Program-made: the position numbers and the translations under genes
In this document: piece after piece, positions 50,654-62,662 of the stretch
How the letters are laid out: every line of letters begins with the position of its first letter
How positions within the stretch are numbered: the first letter of the stretch is position 1
Notes under the pieces: model-generated
Told to the model about the DNA's origin: nothing
The model's input: only the letters and a program-made list of their open reading frames with translations
Database searches by the model: none
Assembly: GCA_003868215.1 (NCBI GenBank)
Contig: QWDQ01000001.1
Coordinates: 682,001 to 746,000 of the forward strand
Direction: 5' to 3'
DNA: 64,000 bases
DNA from: Pseudophaeomoniella oleicola
Taxonomy: Eukaryota > Ascomycota > Eurotiomycetes > Phaeomoniellales > Phaeomoniellaceae

Positions 50654-52843
50654 ATGCCACCACCGAATTCTGCGAATGTGAGCTAATAGATGCACTCGAC
50701 GTCCCCAGTACTTGCTAATTGGTCGTCTTAGGAATCTCCAACGCGGGTATCTGAGGAAATAAGCCCGTACCTCCAACAATTGGAAGTCATTTCAAGTCCA
50801 GTGCCCAACTTCGCGGCGACTCTTATGACACCAGATGAGCAAGAGATAAACGATGCGAACGTGGGCTTCTTAAGAACCAGGATACCAGAACGAGAGGAAG
50901 AAGCGGAAGCAGGGGAGACGACCTCGGGACCCGTCGATTACCATACACTTCTGGATTGGTACACCCATTCCGCTGATCGGTCGAGAGAACGAATACCAGC
51001 GATGTCGCACGATCAGCCAGGGCGTCAGGAGGAAAGGAATCTAGGGGCAAGGGCTAGATCTTCTCATCAGAGTCTTCGTGAATTGTCAGAGAGGATTGCA
51101 GCGAGACGAAGGGAAATGCACAGGATCAGCACGACAAACCGTCACGGTTACGGTCACGGTCACGAGGAAGACAACAACTACGCAAATCGGACACCTCATC
51201 GACAGTCACTTTATGACTGGGCACCGTACTTTCCAATCGATGACGACGACGATGAACACAATAACAACAACAATGCCACTCATGTCATGAGGCATGGTGC
51301 TGAAGATGACGATCTTCCTTCTTATGCATCATATGCACGTTATCGGTGGCTGGAGAGGCGACAACATTACGAACAATCACGCAGTGATTCTACACAATCA
51401 AGACGGCAACCCCGAGATGAGCCTTCGGGGAGGACTACATTATCAAGCTTGACTGAAGCTCTACGGCGAGAGACTACACCAAGACGGCAGGAAAATCCTC
51501 CAAATCAAGCCCTGTTACACCAAGTCGAACGATATCGTCGGGGACAGAACCGGGCTCGGGCCGTATGGCAGGGCTCTACCAACGGTCTGGCCAGTAGGGG
51601 TGACTCTGGTATGTTCGCACCTTTACACCGACCAGAGCAACAAGCGCCGAATCATCGCTCGACGGACCATTTCCACTATCCAGTAATGTCCGGGAGTCGT
51701 AACGTTATACGTCAGAAGTTCTTAGAGGATCCGTCCCTCATGCGAGTTAGGGAAGTAATGCGCTATCTCTCGGAGCTGCGTCATTATGATTCTGCAGAAC
51801 AAGCTTTATTACTCGCAAAATCTCACTACCTTTGTGACGAAAGCGAGAATTCATTAGACTCTTCAATGGTACAAGGGTTGTGTTCCTTTTGTCCAAAGGA
51901 GTCTTCATGGCTATTACCTGGAGCAACGTTTCAAGGCACCCAATCCGCACCGCTCATACCCGACGAAGCACCTGTGTTCATTCATCAGCCGAGCCGTGGA
52001 ACAGGTGGTATTAGGTTTGTGCGCGACGATGGAGTAGCAAATACAACGGCCACCGAAGCGAGTAGCAACATTCGCATAACGACATCTTCCGGGCGTCGCT
52101 ACATTGCCGATCAAGCATCAGAGCTTCCGCAACCCCCAGCAGCGAATCTCGCACCCGAGCCCGAGGAACCCAATTCTTGGCCTGTAACTGTTACGCTGGA
52201 CTCACTTTCCTTGTCGTCCATGACCTTGACAGGCACGATGTCCGCTAGCAAAATCCGTGACAAGCGATCTCCCACAGGCGAATCAAGTAGTACAACCTTT
52301 TTCGACGGCGAGATTATCGACTTCAGCACCCACACTCTCGAGACCGAAAACTTTGAAAGTGAAGGTTTGGAAACGGATGTGATGTATTGGATGCGCATTG
52401 GACCATTTCGAGGGATGAACGAGAGTGAAGTTGCTCAGTCGCTTCTTTCCAGAAGATGGATTGAAGAGAATCTAGTGTCGAACTGGATTCTAATGCGATG
52501 GAAAGGTCAGTATCTCTCATTGATGTGTTGCGATTGCAAGTTGTCTCATACTGATTCAACCCCTATAGAACGCTCCTTCATTCCTCCGACACCATCTCCA
52601 AACCCCGGTGGGATCTCGATACGTGGGTTCTACTATGTAGCATTAAATCGTCAAACGGGAGTAATCGACGGCAGTTACGGCAACCACCCAGACAGCCAAC
52701 CGTACCAGAGGTTGATCATGAGGCCCTACAATTGTCCTCACTTGGCCGATGATGAAGATCAGTTGGAACAGACAGGGACCAAGGCTGGAGCATGCAGTGG
52801 GATTGGACGCAGACTCTGGTTTCCGGCTTATGAATTCAGATGA
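50654..52843 (+). CDS. VID24/GID4-family protein (GID ubiquitin ligase receptor-like)
   Basis: Exons 50654-50677, 50732-52505 and 52569-52843 give 690 aa. Intron 2 is 63 bp with no stop and a multiple of three, but splicing it out yields the family string MRWKERSFIP. The C-terminal Vid24 domain (about residue 490 on) shows LTGTMSASKIRD, TTFFDGEIIDFST, DVMYWMRIGPFRG, WILMRWKE, ISIRGFYYVALNRQTGVIDGSY, and PYQRLIMRP. In yeast, Gid4 and relatives recognise N-degrons of gluconeogenic enzymes for the GID E3 ligase. The first 480 residues are disordered, Arg/Gln/Asn-rich, with an Asp/Asn run and a Gly-His repeat. Which receptor paralogue (GID4, GID10 or GID11 type) is unclear. The 8-residue first exon is the least certain part. 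Confidence 0.78.
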
Positions 52844-53896
52844 TGACCCCCCCCCCGGCTCTCTCTCCGCGCCTCCCCTTCGAGATCAGACTACTTTCTT
52901 CGAGCCCTATTGTAAAAAAGCCACATCAAGCATAACTACTACTAATCAACCACCTTATACTCCCATTCCCACCACTTTTCCACCATTCTACGGAATCAGC
53001 ACCCCTTGGTCCTTCTCCCATCATCCGTCGTCCCATCCGTCCTCATAACATCCATCCATCCATCTATCCATACTACTACTATTACTATTACTCCTCAGCT
53101 CTTATCTCCAATCCGATTCCCACACACTCACACACACACACAGAGCCAATCTCCCTTTTTTTCTTCCCCCCCTCTTGCCTCCTTCAAACTCAAGCGTCTA
53201 CCAACTACAAATTATTATTGTTTCTACCTTTTTTTGGGGAGGGGGAAGAGTATATATATATACCCTGCATTGCGCCTACCTATATCTGGATGTTCGATCA
53301 TCAGACAAGATAAGATAGATACCTACATAGCAAGTGATCGATCGATGCATTGCCTTGCTCATTGATCTGATCTGATCTGTTTTGAGTTATAGATGTATGT
53401 GCCTATGTATATAAATCGAAATAAATCAACTTACTTAATTACACGCTTGGACCATGTTTTTTTGTTTATGAAGGGGGGGAGTTTATGTTGACTCGGAATA
53501 TATTCCGTCTGTGCCTTGGGACGACGACGCTACTATTTGTCATGATCATAGGTACATATCTACCTAGGTACATATATACATGGATGGAACTGAACCCAGT
53601 GAAAGAAAACGCCATTTTTCTTTCTTTGGGGGGGTATCATGGTCAGGGGAAAAAAATCTGACTGACTAACTAGTCGCTGTTCGTTACTCCTGGCTGAAGG
53701 GTAACGTGGAAAAAAAAAAAAAAGAAAAGAAGCCTTTGCAAATGCACACGTTGAAGGCCTGTTGTCTCCGGGAACGCCGGGACGCTCGAACCCAAGTCCT
53801 ATCGTTTTTGGTTTCCATTTCGCAGTTGACCATCGCTCTCCTGATATCTAGTGAGATGGATCCGCGTATGGCAAAAAAGGTGTGCCGCCAGCTCTC
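52844..53896. other. 1-kb intergenic region with microsatellites
   Basis: Convergent 3' flanks. It contains a poly-C run at 52849-52857, CATC tandem at about 53048-53072, (CA)n at about 53122-53142, TATATA at 53253-53262, and a poly-A tract at about 53710-53723. No gene is seen. Confidence 0.55.
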
Positions 53897-55762
53897 CTAC
53901 TGGCTAGGTAAATAGACTTTTTGGCTCCATTCCGGATTGCCTTCTATCTTCCTCTCATATACTCCCTTCCTAACCTCTCCGGTGACAGCGGCGAGTTCCT
54001 CCTCGTCGCTTTCTTGCTGCCTCCTAAATCGATCCCACTCATCCAACTTAATGTACATCTGTTTTAGAGCTTCATCATCTGGTACACCTTTGTCGATGTC
54101 CATGTGGTATTCTTTCCAGAGCTGGTCACCTTTGCCTTCGAAACGATCAAGCCGTTGGGTGCGACGACCGATGTTTCGGGCGAGACTATAGCGAAATCCT
54201 GAGATTTCTTTTTCCTTCTTGGCAAGCTCATGTTCGAGGGCCTTGATACGCGCGTGGAGTTCAACGTTAGTTGAGAAGTCGGCAAAGGATTGTGGAGCGG
54301 TGTTTGCACTGGCGTTCAAGGTTGAGACGAACTTTCCGTTCATATTGGAAGGCACCTCATCCTTACCAAGGTTTTGAGCTTGGGACGTTGCGGACGAGGA
54401 AAATTCGGCCAAACCTTCATCAAGGAGAGATTGCTGGAACGGGCCCTCGGTGAAAAAGCCTGCATTGCTGATACTGACCGGTGGTCCATATTCTTGACCA
54501 GGAATGAAAGAACCAACCATCGTAGGAGTTCTTCTATTTTCCAAATGTATTTGAATATTGTAATTGGCTGGAATACCACTTGTACCATTCTCATTGCCAG
54601 TTGCAAAGGTCTCTGCTGGTTTAGGCTTTACTACACATGTGCTCTGAAACCGGGCCTTCGACTTTCTTTTCAGGCGATCTGGAATCAAGGCTTGGAGACA
54701 AGTAACTGGCTGACCAATGTCAACGACCATGTGTCTCACTTTGCCCTTGGCATTGTCCCAAGCATAGACTTTACCGTCGGAGTGACCTGAGAAGAGAGCA
54801 GTCGAATCGTAAGAGACAGCTAATTCATTAACCGCCCCAGATCCTTCAGGGAGACGAGTGAACAGGAAGCTCTGCTCTTGAATCTTAGAACCATTCACTG
54901 CTCCGTCGTCCTTTCGAGAGAGGGGGACAAATGTCTTGCTGAAGTCGATAGAGCTAATGGAGCCATCATCGGAACCAACATAGAGACATCTGTCTATAGG
55001 ATCGATAGCAAGGCATTGTGGAACCACATTCAGCAAGATAGTACGAGATATCCGGGCAGTGTTGGGATCCCAGATATAACAGGTACCATCTCTGGCGGCT
55101 GAGATGGCGACAACGCTGTACGAAGCACCATGGCTGAAGATAACATCGGCAACTGCAGAACGATGTTGGTTGAAGGCCCTCAAGGGGCTATTGACAGTTT
55201 TGCCCGAAAGGGACACTATCTGTGCAAGGTCCCATATCTGGACGTTGGTGTCTGTAGATCCCGTAAGGATCAAGTTCGAATTACTGTGAATCCGGACGAC
55301 AGTGATGGCCTGAGTATGGTAATGGTTTGTGAAAATAACTCGACCAGTTAAGACCTGTAGACTGTCAGCTTTGATTGATCGTAGCTTGTTCATAATGTGC
55401 CCTGATCTCACCTCCCATATGACTAAGCCGCCGTTAGCCATGCCAAGCACAGCGAAATTTGCAGTATCAGCATCTTGGATTGCAATGCTGGTGACTTTGT
55501 CAGGAAAGAAAACGGAGGCTTCTTGGTTGCCCTTTTCGCGGTTATAGACATTAACACATGCTTTATCAGCTTGTACCGCGAAGATGTGAGTATTGCTGAT
55601 TGCCAGTCCGTCGATGGCTACAGAGCTTTTCTTGAAGACTTGGCGGACTGTCGATTCTGGTTGTATTTCATGAATGACGACCCCAACATCTTTCAGAGTG
55701 GAAGCTGTCACTCTCTTGCTATCACCAGCTTGGACAGCCACAGCTATGCTCTCGGTGAGCAT
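53897..55762 (-). CDS. IPI3: WD40 protein Ipi3 (pre-rRNA processing, WDR18)
   Basis: Exons 55762-55412 and 55354-53897 give 602 aa. The start at 55762 (MLTESIAVAVQ) matches the family; a longer in-frame reading to 55867 is not used. The 57-bp intron (gtgaga..ctacag) is in frame without stops, but its removal restores the WD unit end VIWEVLTGRV. WD40 repeats run to about residue 375 (NSNLILTGSTDTNVQIWDLA, ISAARDGTCYIWDPN, LYVGSDDGSISSIDF, LFSGHSDGKVYAWDN). A C-terminal region with a short coiled coil (KALEHELAKKEKEISG) follows. Ipi3 works with Ipi1, Rix1 and Rea1 in 60S and ITS2 processing. It is head to head with RPL16, which shares the ribosome-biogenesis theme. Confidence 0.9.
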   Translation of the reverse strand: MLTESIAVAVQAGDSKRVTASTLKDVGVVIHEIQPESTVRQVFKKSSVAIDGLAISNTHIFAVQADKACVNVYNREKGNQEASVFFPDKVTSIAIQDADTANFAVLGMANGGLVIWEVRSGHIMNKLRSIKADSLQVLTGRVIFTNHYHTQAITVVRIHSNSNLILTGSTDTNVQIWDLAQIVSLSGKTVNSPLRAFNQHRSAVADVIFSHGASYSVVAISAARDGTCYIWDPNTARISRTILLNVVPQCLAIDPIDRCLYVGSDDGSISSIDFSKTFVPLSRKDDGAVNGSKIQEQSFLFTRLPEGSGAVNELAVSYDSTALFSGHSDGKVYAWDNAKGKVRHMVVDIGQPVTCLQALIPDRLKRKSKARFQSTCVVKPKPAETFATGNENGTSGIPANYNIQIHLENRRTPTMVGSFIPGQEYGPPVSISNAGFFTEGPFQQSLLDEGLAEFSSSATSQAQNLGKDEVPSNMNGKFVSTLNASANTAPQSFADFSTNVELHARIKALEHELAKKEKEISGFRYSLARNIGRRTQRLDRFEGKGDQLWKEYHMDIDKGVPDDEALKQMYIKLDEWDRFRRQQESDEEELAAVTGEVRKGVYERKIEGNPEWSQKVYLPSQ

Positions 55763-56117
55763 CGTGTCGTCGAACAGATAAGAAGCAGTACAAAAATGCC
55801 ATCGATGTAGTACGTAGTATGGACTTATTGGTACAGCAAAAGACGGTAGCAGTAATGATTGGTGCATAGATCAAACTAGGATCAAGTGGATCACTTCTAG
55901 ATCGGGAATGGCTTCATCAGTTTCGTTTAGAACCTGACTTATGCCAAGGCTGCAAACCCTAGTTTCCAAATCCGTCAGGCTGCACCGCGACTCCAAATTC
56001 TCGACCTTCAGATTCCGCTCGTTTACCATCGACGGATCTTCACGACAATCACCAACAACAACTACATCGACGAGGCCTCCGTATCTTGAGTCTCTACGCC
56101 AGACTCAGGTAATCAAC
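55763..56117. promoter_or_regulatory. Shared divergent promoter, IPI3 and RPL16
   Basis: 355 bp between ATGs, with TAGTACGTAGTA at 55808-55819 close to the IPI3 side and GATCAAACTAGGATC/CCAAACCCTAGTTTCC-like words in the middle. Joint control of ribosome biogenesis is inference. Confidence 0.45.
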
Positions 56118-56971
56118 ATGTCGACATTCGAGCCAGTCGTGAGTGCAATCTAATCTGGAGCGTGGGTGAAGGAAGCGCGCGGACTGACATTGATGTTCGC
56201 AGGTTGTCATTGACGGCAAGGGTCACTTGCTTGGTCGTCTGGCTTCAACTATCGCTAAGCAGCTCTTGAACGGCCAGAAGATCGTCGTCGTTAGATGTGA
56301 AGCCCTCAACATCTCTGGCGAGTTTTTCCGCGCAAAGCGTACGTCTACCTTATCGCACACAACTTTTCAAGTCGCTTCTACCTTCGCGTGGTTCAGATCT
56401 ACCTACAGATCAAAAGACTACTGAACCGCAAATTATGATGAGTTACTGACATGTCCTTCCAAATAGTCAAGTACCATGCCTATCTCCGAAAGCAAACCCG
56501 ATACAACCCAACTCGTGGTGGTCCATTCCACTTCAGAGCCCCAGCCAAGATCTTATACAAGACCGTCAGAGGCATGATCCCACACAAAACCGCACGAGGT
56601 GCCGCAGCAATGGAGCGTCTTAAGGTCTTCGAGGGTATCCCACCACCATACGACAAGAAGCAGCGTGTTGTTGTCCCACAAGCTCTCCGTGTGCTTCGAT
56701 TGAAGCCTGGCCGAAAGTACTGCACAGTTGGCAGACTGAGCCACGAGGTTGGATGGAAGTACCAGGATGTTGTTGCTAGGTATGCTCTTGGTTTCGACAA
56801 AATGTACGTGCCACCTACTGACGAGATTCTAGACTTGAGGAGAGAAGGAAGGTTAAGAGTGCCGCATACTACGAGCGCAAGAAGGCCGCAAGAAGGCAAT
56901 TGGCTGAAGCACAGAAGACTGCACCAGTTGCTGAGGAGGTCAAGAGCGAGTTGGCCAAGTTGGGCTACTAG
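56118..56971 (+). CDS. RPL16: 60S ribosomal protein L16 (uL13)
   Basis: Exons 56118-56138, 56203-56338, 56467-56779 and 56833-56971 give 202 aa, the usual length. The short first exon encodes MSTFEPV. Core motifs: [96 protein letters not shown]. The last exon is read out of the frame of the preceding open stretch and gives [28 protein letters not shown], the standard C-terminus. It is a large-subunit component in the cytosol. An unspliced reading past 56779 would give a false C-terminus. Confidence 0.95.
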
Positions 56972-57698
56972 ATTGGTGGCGAGATTAGTCAGATGGGTAG
57001 GAGGAGTTATGATTGACATCGCAGAACCACGTAGACTTGGGTCGTTGTCTACCAGTGCTCATGTCTGCTTTTTACAATACGACCATATTCACTGTCGGTC
57101 TTGAATGGTTTTATCAGGTGGATCAATTTACTCTCAGGATGGGGTACTTTCGATGATCCAGAACCAAAAATTAAGAAATTTCAACGAATCCAAAACTAAT
57201 TTTCATCGTACTGTTTGAGGCAGCACTAAACAACATAGTGGACGTTAAAGATTGGGTGAAGCTGCAAGTGTTCACCTAGACCCGTTGGGAATGAATATGG
57301 TGTGCTGAGGGCGATTGTATGGTGATTACTCGAAGGGCTACACCAATGTCGTCCTTCCATCCTATATTTCACTTGTCTTCGCTGTCCACACTTTGTACGA
57401 GCCCAATCAACTTTCCGTAGCTTCTTGATATGAAAAATGGGCTTGGCAGATTTCGCTCGATTTGATTGATTCAGACCAAAAGGTTCGTTCGTCTGACCCC
57501 ACACAGCCAGACACCTCCACTTCCCCAGAGATATGATCAGCCGAGGGTACAAACGACGTATTACTTCTGCAATTTGAGAGGGGGGCCCGGACCCTCACAA
57601 TGCCCTATTACCCTGTCAATGCTTCTGCATCCATTGTGTGCGCAGTTGCCATGAACCCGTGTTCCCTTTCAATAGTAGGCCCCATTGACTGAAGCGAT
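56972..57698. other. Intergenic
   Basis: 3' flank of RPL16 and promoter of the acyl-CoA synthetase. No gene or repeat is seen. Confidence 0.45.
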
Positions 57699-59698
57699 AT
57701 GTCCGGCGTAAAGGCTAGACTCGAGAGCCTTGTGTCTCATTTCTTACCGGCTTCGTTCTCCGCATCGAAGGATAATAATACCGATTATAGTCATACTTAT
57801 CATATACATTCCTTGTCACCGACGTTCTTTCTGCCCCGAGCAGCAGCTATCGAGCCAGACGTATGTTAATTTTATCCTGGCCTTGGAGAGAAAGTCCCTC
57901 CTGTGAGATCTCTAAGCTGACACGAACCGACTCTCAAGGCACCATGCGTTTACCACAGGACAGCGAATGGTAAGGTCATACAGAGAAACTATGAGCAAAC
58001 GGCCGATCGGGCTCGCGGGTTCGCATACTATCTCACGAAAAAGGGTTACAAGAGAGTTGGCATACTCTGTCCTAACACGCCCGCCTTTCTAGAAGCCATC
58101 TTTGGGATTGGGGCCAGTGGAGGTGTGAACGTGGGTAAGTAATTGAAGTATAATGTTCCGCATAGGGTGTTGCTGATGAGCTATGAGCCATCAACTATCG
58201 ACTCAAAGAAGACGATATTGAATATGTATTTGATCATGCAGAAGTGGATGTAATTCTAGTAGATACAGACTTCGTTGACCTGCTAGGAGGCTTCCTCGAA
58301 AAACATCCCAATGTACCAGTGATTGTGGACACGGACACGGATGCTACCGATTTCCAGGCTGGCGGGGACTTCGATAGATCTATCCTTGAAGGTCTTCAAT
58401 ATGACAAGGACACGGGTCACCAGGGCTGGGATGGGCTGGAATTGCATGCACCCGATGAGAAGGAGGTTATCGCTTTAGCATATACCAGTGGTACGACAGC
58501 CAAACCAAAAGGCGTGGAGTACACGCACAGGGGTGCGTATATGGCCAGCATTGGAAACGTTGTCGAGTCAGGTCTCAACTTCCACGTTGGTAGAGCGCGC
58601 TATCTTTGGACTCTGCCGATGTTTCATGCCATGGGTATGCCATCTCATGGTTTTTTCTTCTTCGTGTTTTCACCGTTCCTAACAACTGGTTGTAGGATGG
58701 ACATTTCCCTGGGCCGTCACAGCGGCCAGAGGCACACATTATTGCCTTAGGAAGATTGACTATCCGGAGATATGGCGGTTGCTCAAGCAGGAGCATGTCA
58801 CGCATTTCAATGCCGCACCGACCGTCAACACGCTTCTTTGTAGCGATCAAAACGCCGAAAGGCTTCCTCAACCAGTCAGAGTCACTGTGGCAGCAAGTCC
58901 CCCTACAGCACATCTGTTTGAGCAAATGACAAAGCTCAATTTGCATCCAGTGCATGTGTATGGGATGACAGAGACATATGGTCCCATCACCAAGGGATAT
59001 TACTTACCAGCATGGGACGACTTACCGGAAAAGGAAAAGTATGCAAGAATGGCACGCCAGGGACACGGCTTTGTGACAAGCCTACCGTGCCGAGTCATCA
59101 AAACAAACGTCCCATACGGCACGATTGAGGACGTGAGGCCAAACGGGCAGGAGATCGGTGAAATTGTTTTCGTAGGGAATATATGTGCCAAAGGCTACTA
59201 CAAGGACGCCGAGGCGACCAAAAAGCTGTTTGCTGGGGGCGTCTTGCATTCTGGAGATCTCGCAGTGCTCCATGATGACGGAGCTATACAGATCATGGAT
59301 CGAGCCAAAGACATTATCATTAGTGGTGAGCATTGACGCAATGTCGATATGCTTCCAATAGTACTGACCATAACATCAAAGGTGGAGAGAACATCTCGTC
59401 GGTGGCGCTCGAGTCGATGCTTGTTACTCATCCCGACGTATTGGAAGCGGGTGTGGCGGCCGTCCCTGACGAACAATGGGGCGAGAGACCAAAAGCCTTC
59501 GTTACTGTAAAGCAGGGTAAGCAATTGACTGGAGAAGATGTTATTGAATGGGCGAGACATATTAGTGGTATCAGCAAATTCATGGTGCCTCGCGAAGTTG
59601 AGATAGTCCCTGAATTGCCGAAGACCAGCACTGGTAAGATCAGGAAGAACATCCTCCGGGGATGGGCGAAAGGAGAACCCCGTGAGGTGAAGGAATGA
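57699..59698 (+). CDS. AMP-binding acyl-CoA synthetase
   Basis: Exons 57699-57860, 57939-58134, 58188-58634, 58696-59325 and 59382-59698 give 583 aa. It is an adenylate-forming enzyme: ATP phosphate-binding loop YTSGTTAKPKG at about 218, VYGMTETYGP, the hinge region SGDLAVLHDDGAIQIMDRAKDIIIS, GGENISSVALES, and the catalytic lysine near the end in KTSTGKIRKN. It activates a carboxylic acid via acyl-AMP to a CoA thioester. Pattern and size suit the short/medium-chain or AAE-type acyl-CoA synthetases rather than acetyl-CoA synthetase. No peroxisomal C-terminal SKL is seen; it ends PREVKE. The acceptor at 58187 (tatgag) is the weakest splice call but gives NVAINYRLKEDDIEY. Confidence 0.9.
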
Positions 59699-60547
59699 CT
59701 GGAGGGATGGATGTATATCTTTCATGACGGTGCCTGTCCTATCATAGCTACATGAGCTTACTTGAATCAAATCGACAGCAGAGCTAAATGCGTGAGTGGT
59801 GATATGATGATGCGTTTTGTAACCATGGTCAAGTTAGGATGGTAAGTAAGGTAAATTAGATGAAGGAATGAGGCTGAAAATGTGACTGGTGAGTTAAAGT
59901 ATGTGGGAGCCCCGAGGGAGCCCAATCTGGAACTCGGTGATACGAAGGTGGAGACCAGCTCATCTGAACCTAAGTTGAGGCATGACAAACCCAACCTACG
60001 TTCACTACCTTACCTCATCTTTGCTGCGACCTCGCAGTTCAAGCCCCTTGATCATTGCGCCATCTAACCACGACACCTTTCCATGTCTTGTGCATGTATT
60101 AGATGACTGTTCAAAGTACTGCAACAGGCCATCAAACATTTCGGTGCTCTGCCACATACCGCAGCCTCCCCGCCCGACGCCTAAACAGAGACCCCCGAGT
60201 TCGAGGAGTCGATCCCTACTTTCGAACACCAGAGTCTGCCACCCGATTGGATCAGATTTGTACAGACTGCACTCAAGTTCATAATATTGTGTGTATGATA
60301 CATTATATCAAAGTCCCTTTCAGTGCACATTGAAGGAAGACCCGCGGGATTGTGATTCCCTGTCATTGCGGGTGGCTACTCCCTGACCTTGCTGGTGAAT
60401 CTCGCTGCTTAGTGACGAACAGCAAACGGATATCTGGATAATGCGCACGAACAATACTTGAAAAGGCCAGCTGTCACTTGCAGTAGTTGTTAAGATATTT
60501 TCTAGATTGCTGCGGCTGCACCAGAAGAACAATACTACTATCTCACA
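59699..60547. other. Intergenic, GRR1 promoter
   Basis: About 850 bp between two rightward genes. Short open frames on both strands are not supported. Nothing else is seen. Confidence 0.45.
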
Positions 60548-62662
60548 ATGGCTCCCACTTCACGCCCTCGACAACCAACTCAGTTTCCGAGTGAGACACA
60601 CTCCGAGTCGGAGTCGTCATCTTCGACCGAACGACCGATTGACGATGATACCGATTTCTTCATGCTGCAGGCAAACGATTCCGAGTCCTCGATCGGCGTG
60701 GGGCAAATTCGGGACTCGAATATGCTCACAGATGTAGAGCTGGAAGAGGTCCATCAAAAATCGCCCATATCGAGACTGCCGCCGGAACTTCTCATATCGA
60801 TCTTTGCTAGACTGACGTCAACATCTGATCTTCGCAACTGTATGCTAGTTTCACACCATTGGTCAGCTTACGCTGTAGGTATACTATGGCACAGGCCAGC
60901 GTGCAATAGTATTGCTCATCTCAAGACTGTCGCACAATCTCTTGCTGCGAAATCTCCATCATTCCAATATTCCGAGCTAGTAAGGAGACTGAATCTGTCA
61001 GCATTGAAAGACAAGGTCAATGATGGCACGGTTCAACCTTTCTCTTCCTGCAAAAGGGTAGAGCGCTTAACATTGACGAGCTGTTCAAACCTGACAGATT
61101 CGGGCGTCGCCGGTCTTATAGATGGAAATCGACATCTCCAAGCCCTGGACGTTACCGATCTCCACTCCCTTACCGATCACACGTTCACTATAGTCGCAGA
61201 GAATTGTCCTCGTTTGCAAGGCTTGAATATTACCAACTGTCAAAAGGTCACGGATGAGTCTCTGATACCAGTGTCCCAGAATTGTCGGCAACTCAAACGA
61301 GTGAGTTAGGTTCTGCACCTGTTCCCACCACGCTTGGCTAATACTGCACAGTTAAAATTAAACCATTGTATCCTTGCCTCCGATCGGGCGATACAGTCTT
61401 TTGCCGCGAACTGTCCATCTGTCCTTGAAATCGACCTGCATGCTTGTCAGAATGTATCGTCACAGTCGATAACGGCACTGTTGTCCCAATTGCGGCACCT
61501 TCGAGAGTTACGACTCGCGCATTGTATTAGAGTTACAGACGACGCATTCACATCTCTTCCTCGAAGGATGATCTTTGATTCACTTCGAATACTTGACCTT
61601 ACAGGGTGCGATCTTATTGAGGATGCCGCGATCTGTCAAATCATTCCCCAGGCACCCCGACTACGAAATCTGGTGCTTGCGAAGTGCAGACAGATTACCG
61701 ATAAGGCAATAGCTGCCATTTGCAAGCTAGGAAAGAATCTGCATTACATTCATCTCGGTCACTGCCAAAACATCTCAGATGATGCAGTAATACAGTTGGT
61801 GAAGGCTTGCAACCGCATACGTTATATTGACCTAGCCTGCTGCAATAAGTTGACTGATTTGAGTGTTCAACATCTAGCTCAGCTTCCTAAGCTAAGGAGG
61901 GTTGGCCTCGTCAAATGCCAACAATTGACTGACAGGAGTATTTTGGCTTTAGCGCGAGGTCCCACCGCGGGTCCTCTGAAGAGTCCTGCAGCACGAGATA
62001 GCAGCCTTGAAAGGGTCCATCTCAGCTACTGCGTCAATCTCACCATTCATGTAATCCAGGCCTCGTTCCGCTGTCGCTACTGTTCTCTCGGCTGACATAT
62101 CCATTCACAGGGCGTTCATCAACTTTTGCAAGCATGTCCAAGGCTTACGCATCTATCTCTGACAGGCGTCCAAGCTTTTCATAATCGTGACGACTTGACG
62201 AGGTTCTGCCGCGAAGCACCTCAGGAATTCACCAATCTACAGCGAGATGTTTTTTGCGTCTTTTCCGGAGAAGGGGTATCCCGGTTAAGAGATTATCTCA
62301 ATATGGAAGCCGAGCAGGAGCGCAGGGACCAACCGCAAGATGACGATATATCTATTGACGAAGACAATGAGAATGGCGGTGTTTTTGTGACTATGGGCGG
62401 CCATGCATCAGCGGGAATGCCGGTCGTAGTGGTCGGCGCTGGCGGTGAAGTTGTACAGACAATGTACCAAGAACTCCCTGTCGATCTCGATGATGATGAA
62501 GAGGCCGTTGATGGTGATGATGAGCAGGACGGCGACACAGGCCCTGACGTGGCTGCAATGACGGGTTCCATGCAGATGACCGGTATTGCGGACCCAATGC
62601 ATGTTGATGGCACCCCCAACCAACAGAACGACTTTATCATGAATCACGACATACCACAATGA
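60548..62662 (+). CDS. GRR1: SCF ubiquitin ligase F-box/LRR protein Grr1
   Basis: Exons 60548-61300, 61352-62050 and 62111-62662 give 667 aa; both introns are phase 0 (gtgagt..cacag, gtaatc..cacag). The F-box is at about 72-118 (SPISRLPPELLISIFARL..). About a dozen cysteine-containing leucine-rich repeats follow (LTLTSCSNLTDSGVAGLI, LNITNCQKVTDESLIPV, HLGHCQNISDDAVIQLV, GLVKCQQLTDRSILALA) and end in the Grr1-specific HLSLTGVQAFHNRDDLTRFCREAP. The acidic disordered tail is rich in Asp. It is the substrate receptor of SCF-Grr1, which degrades cyclins and nutrient-signalling factors; Aspergillus GrrA (about 585 aa) is needed for ascospore formation. Confidence 0.94.

Noticed and set aside
53775-53800. 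CTCGAACCCAAGTCC considered as a tRNA T-arm
   Set aside because: No cloverleaf could be drawn around it; no acceptor stem pairing.
56780-57104. Unspliced continuation of RPL16
   Set aside because: The intron 56780-56832 restores the standard C-terminus in a different frame; the read-through protein is not conserved.
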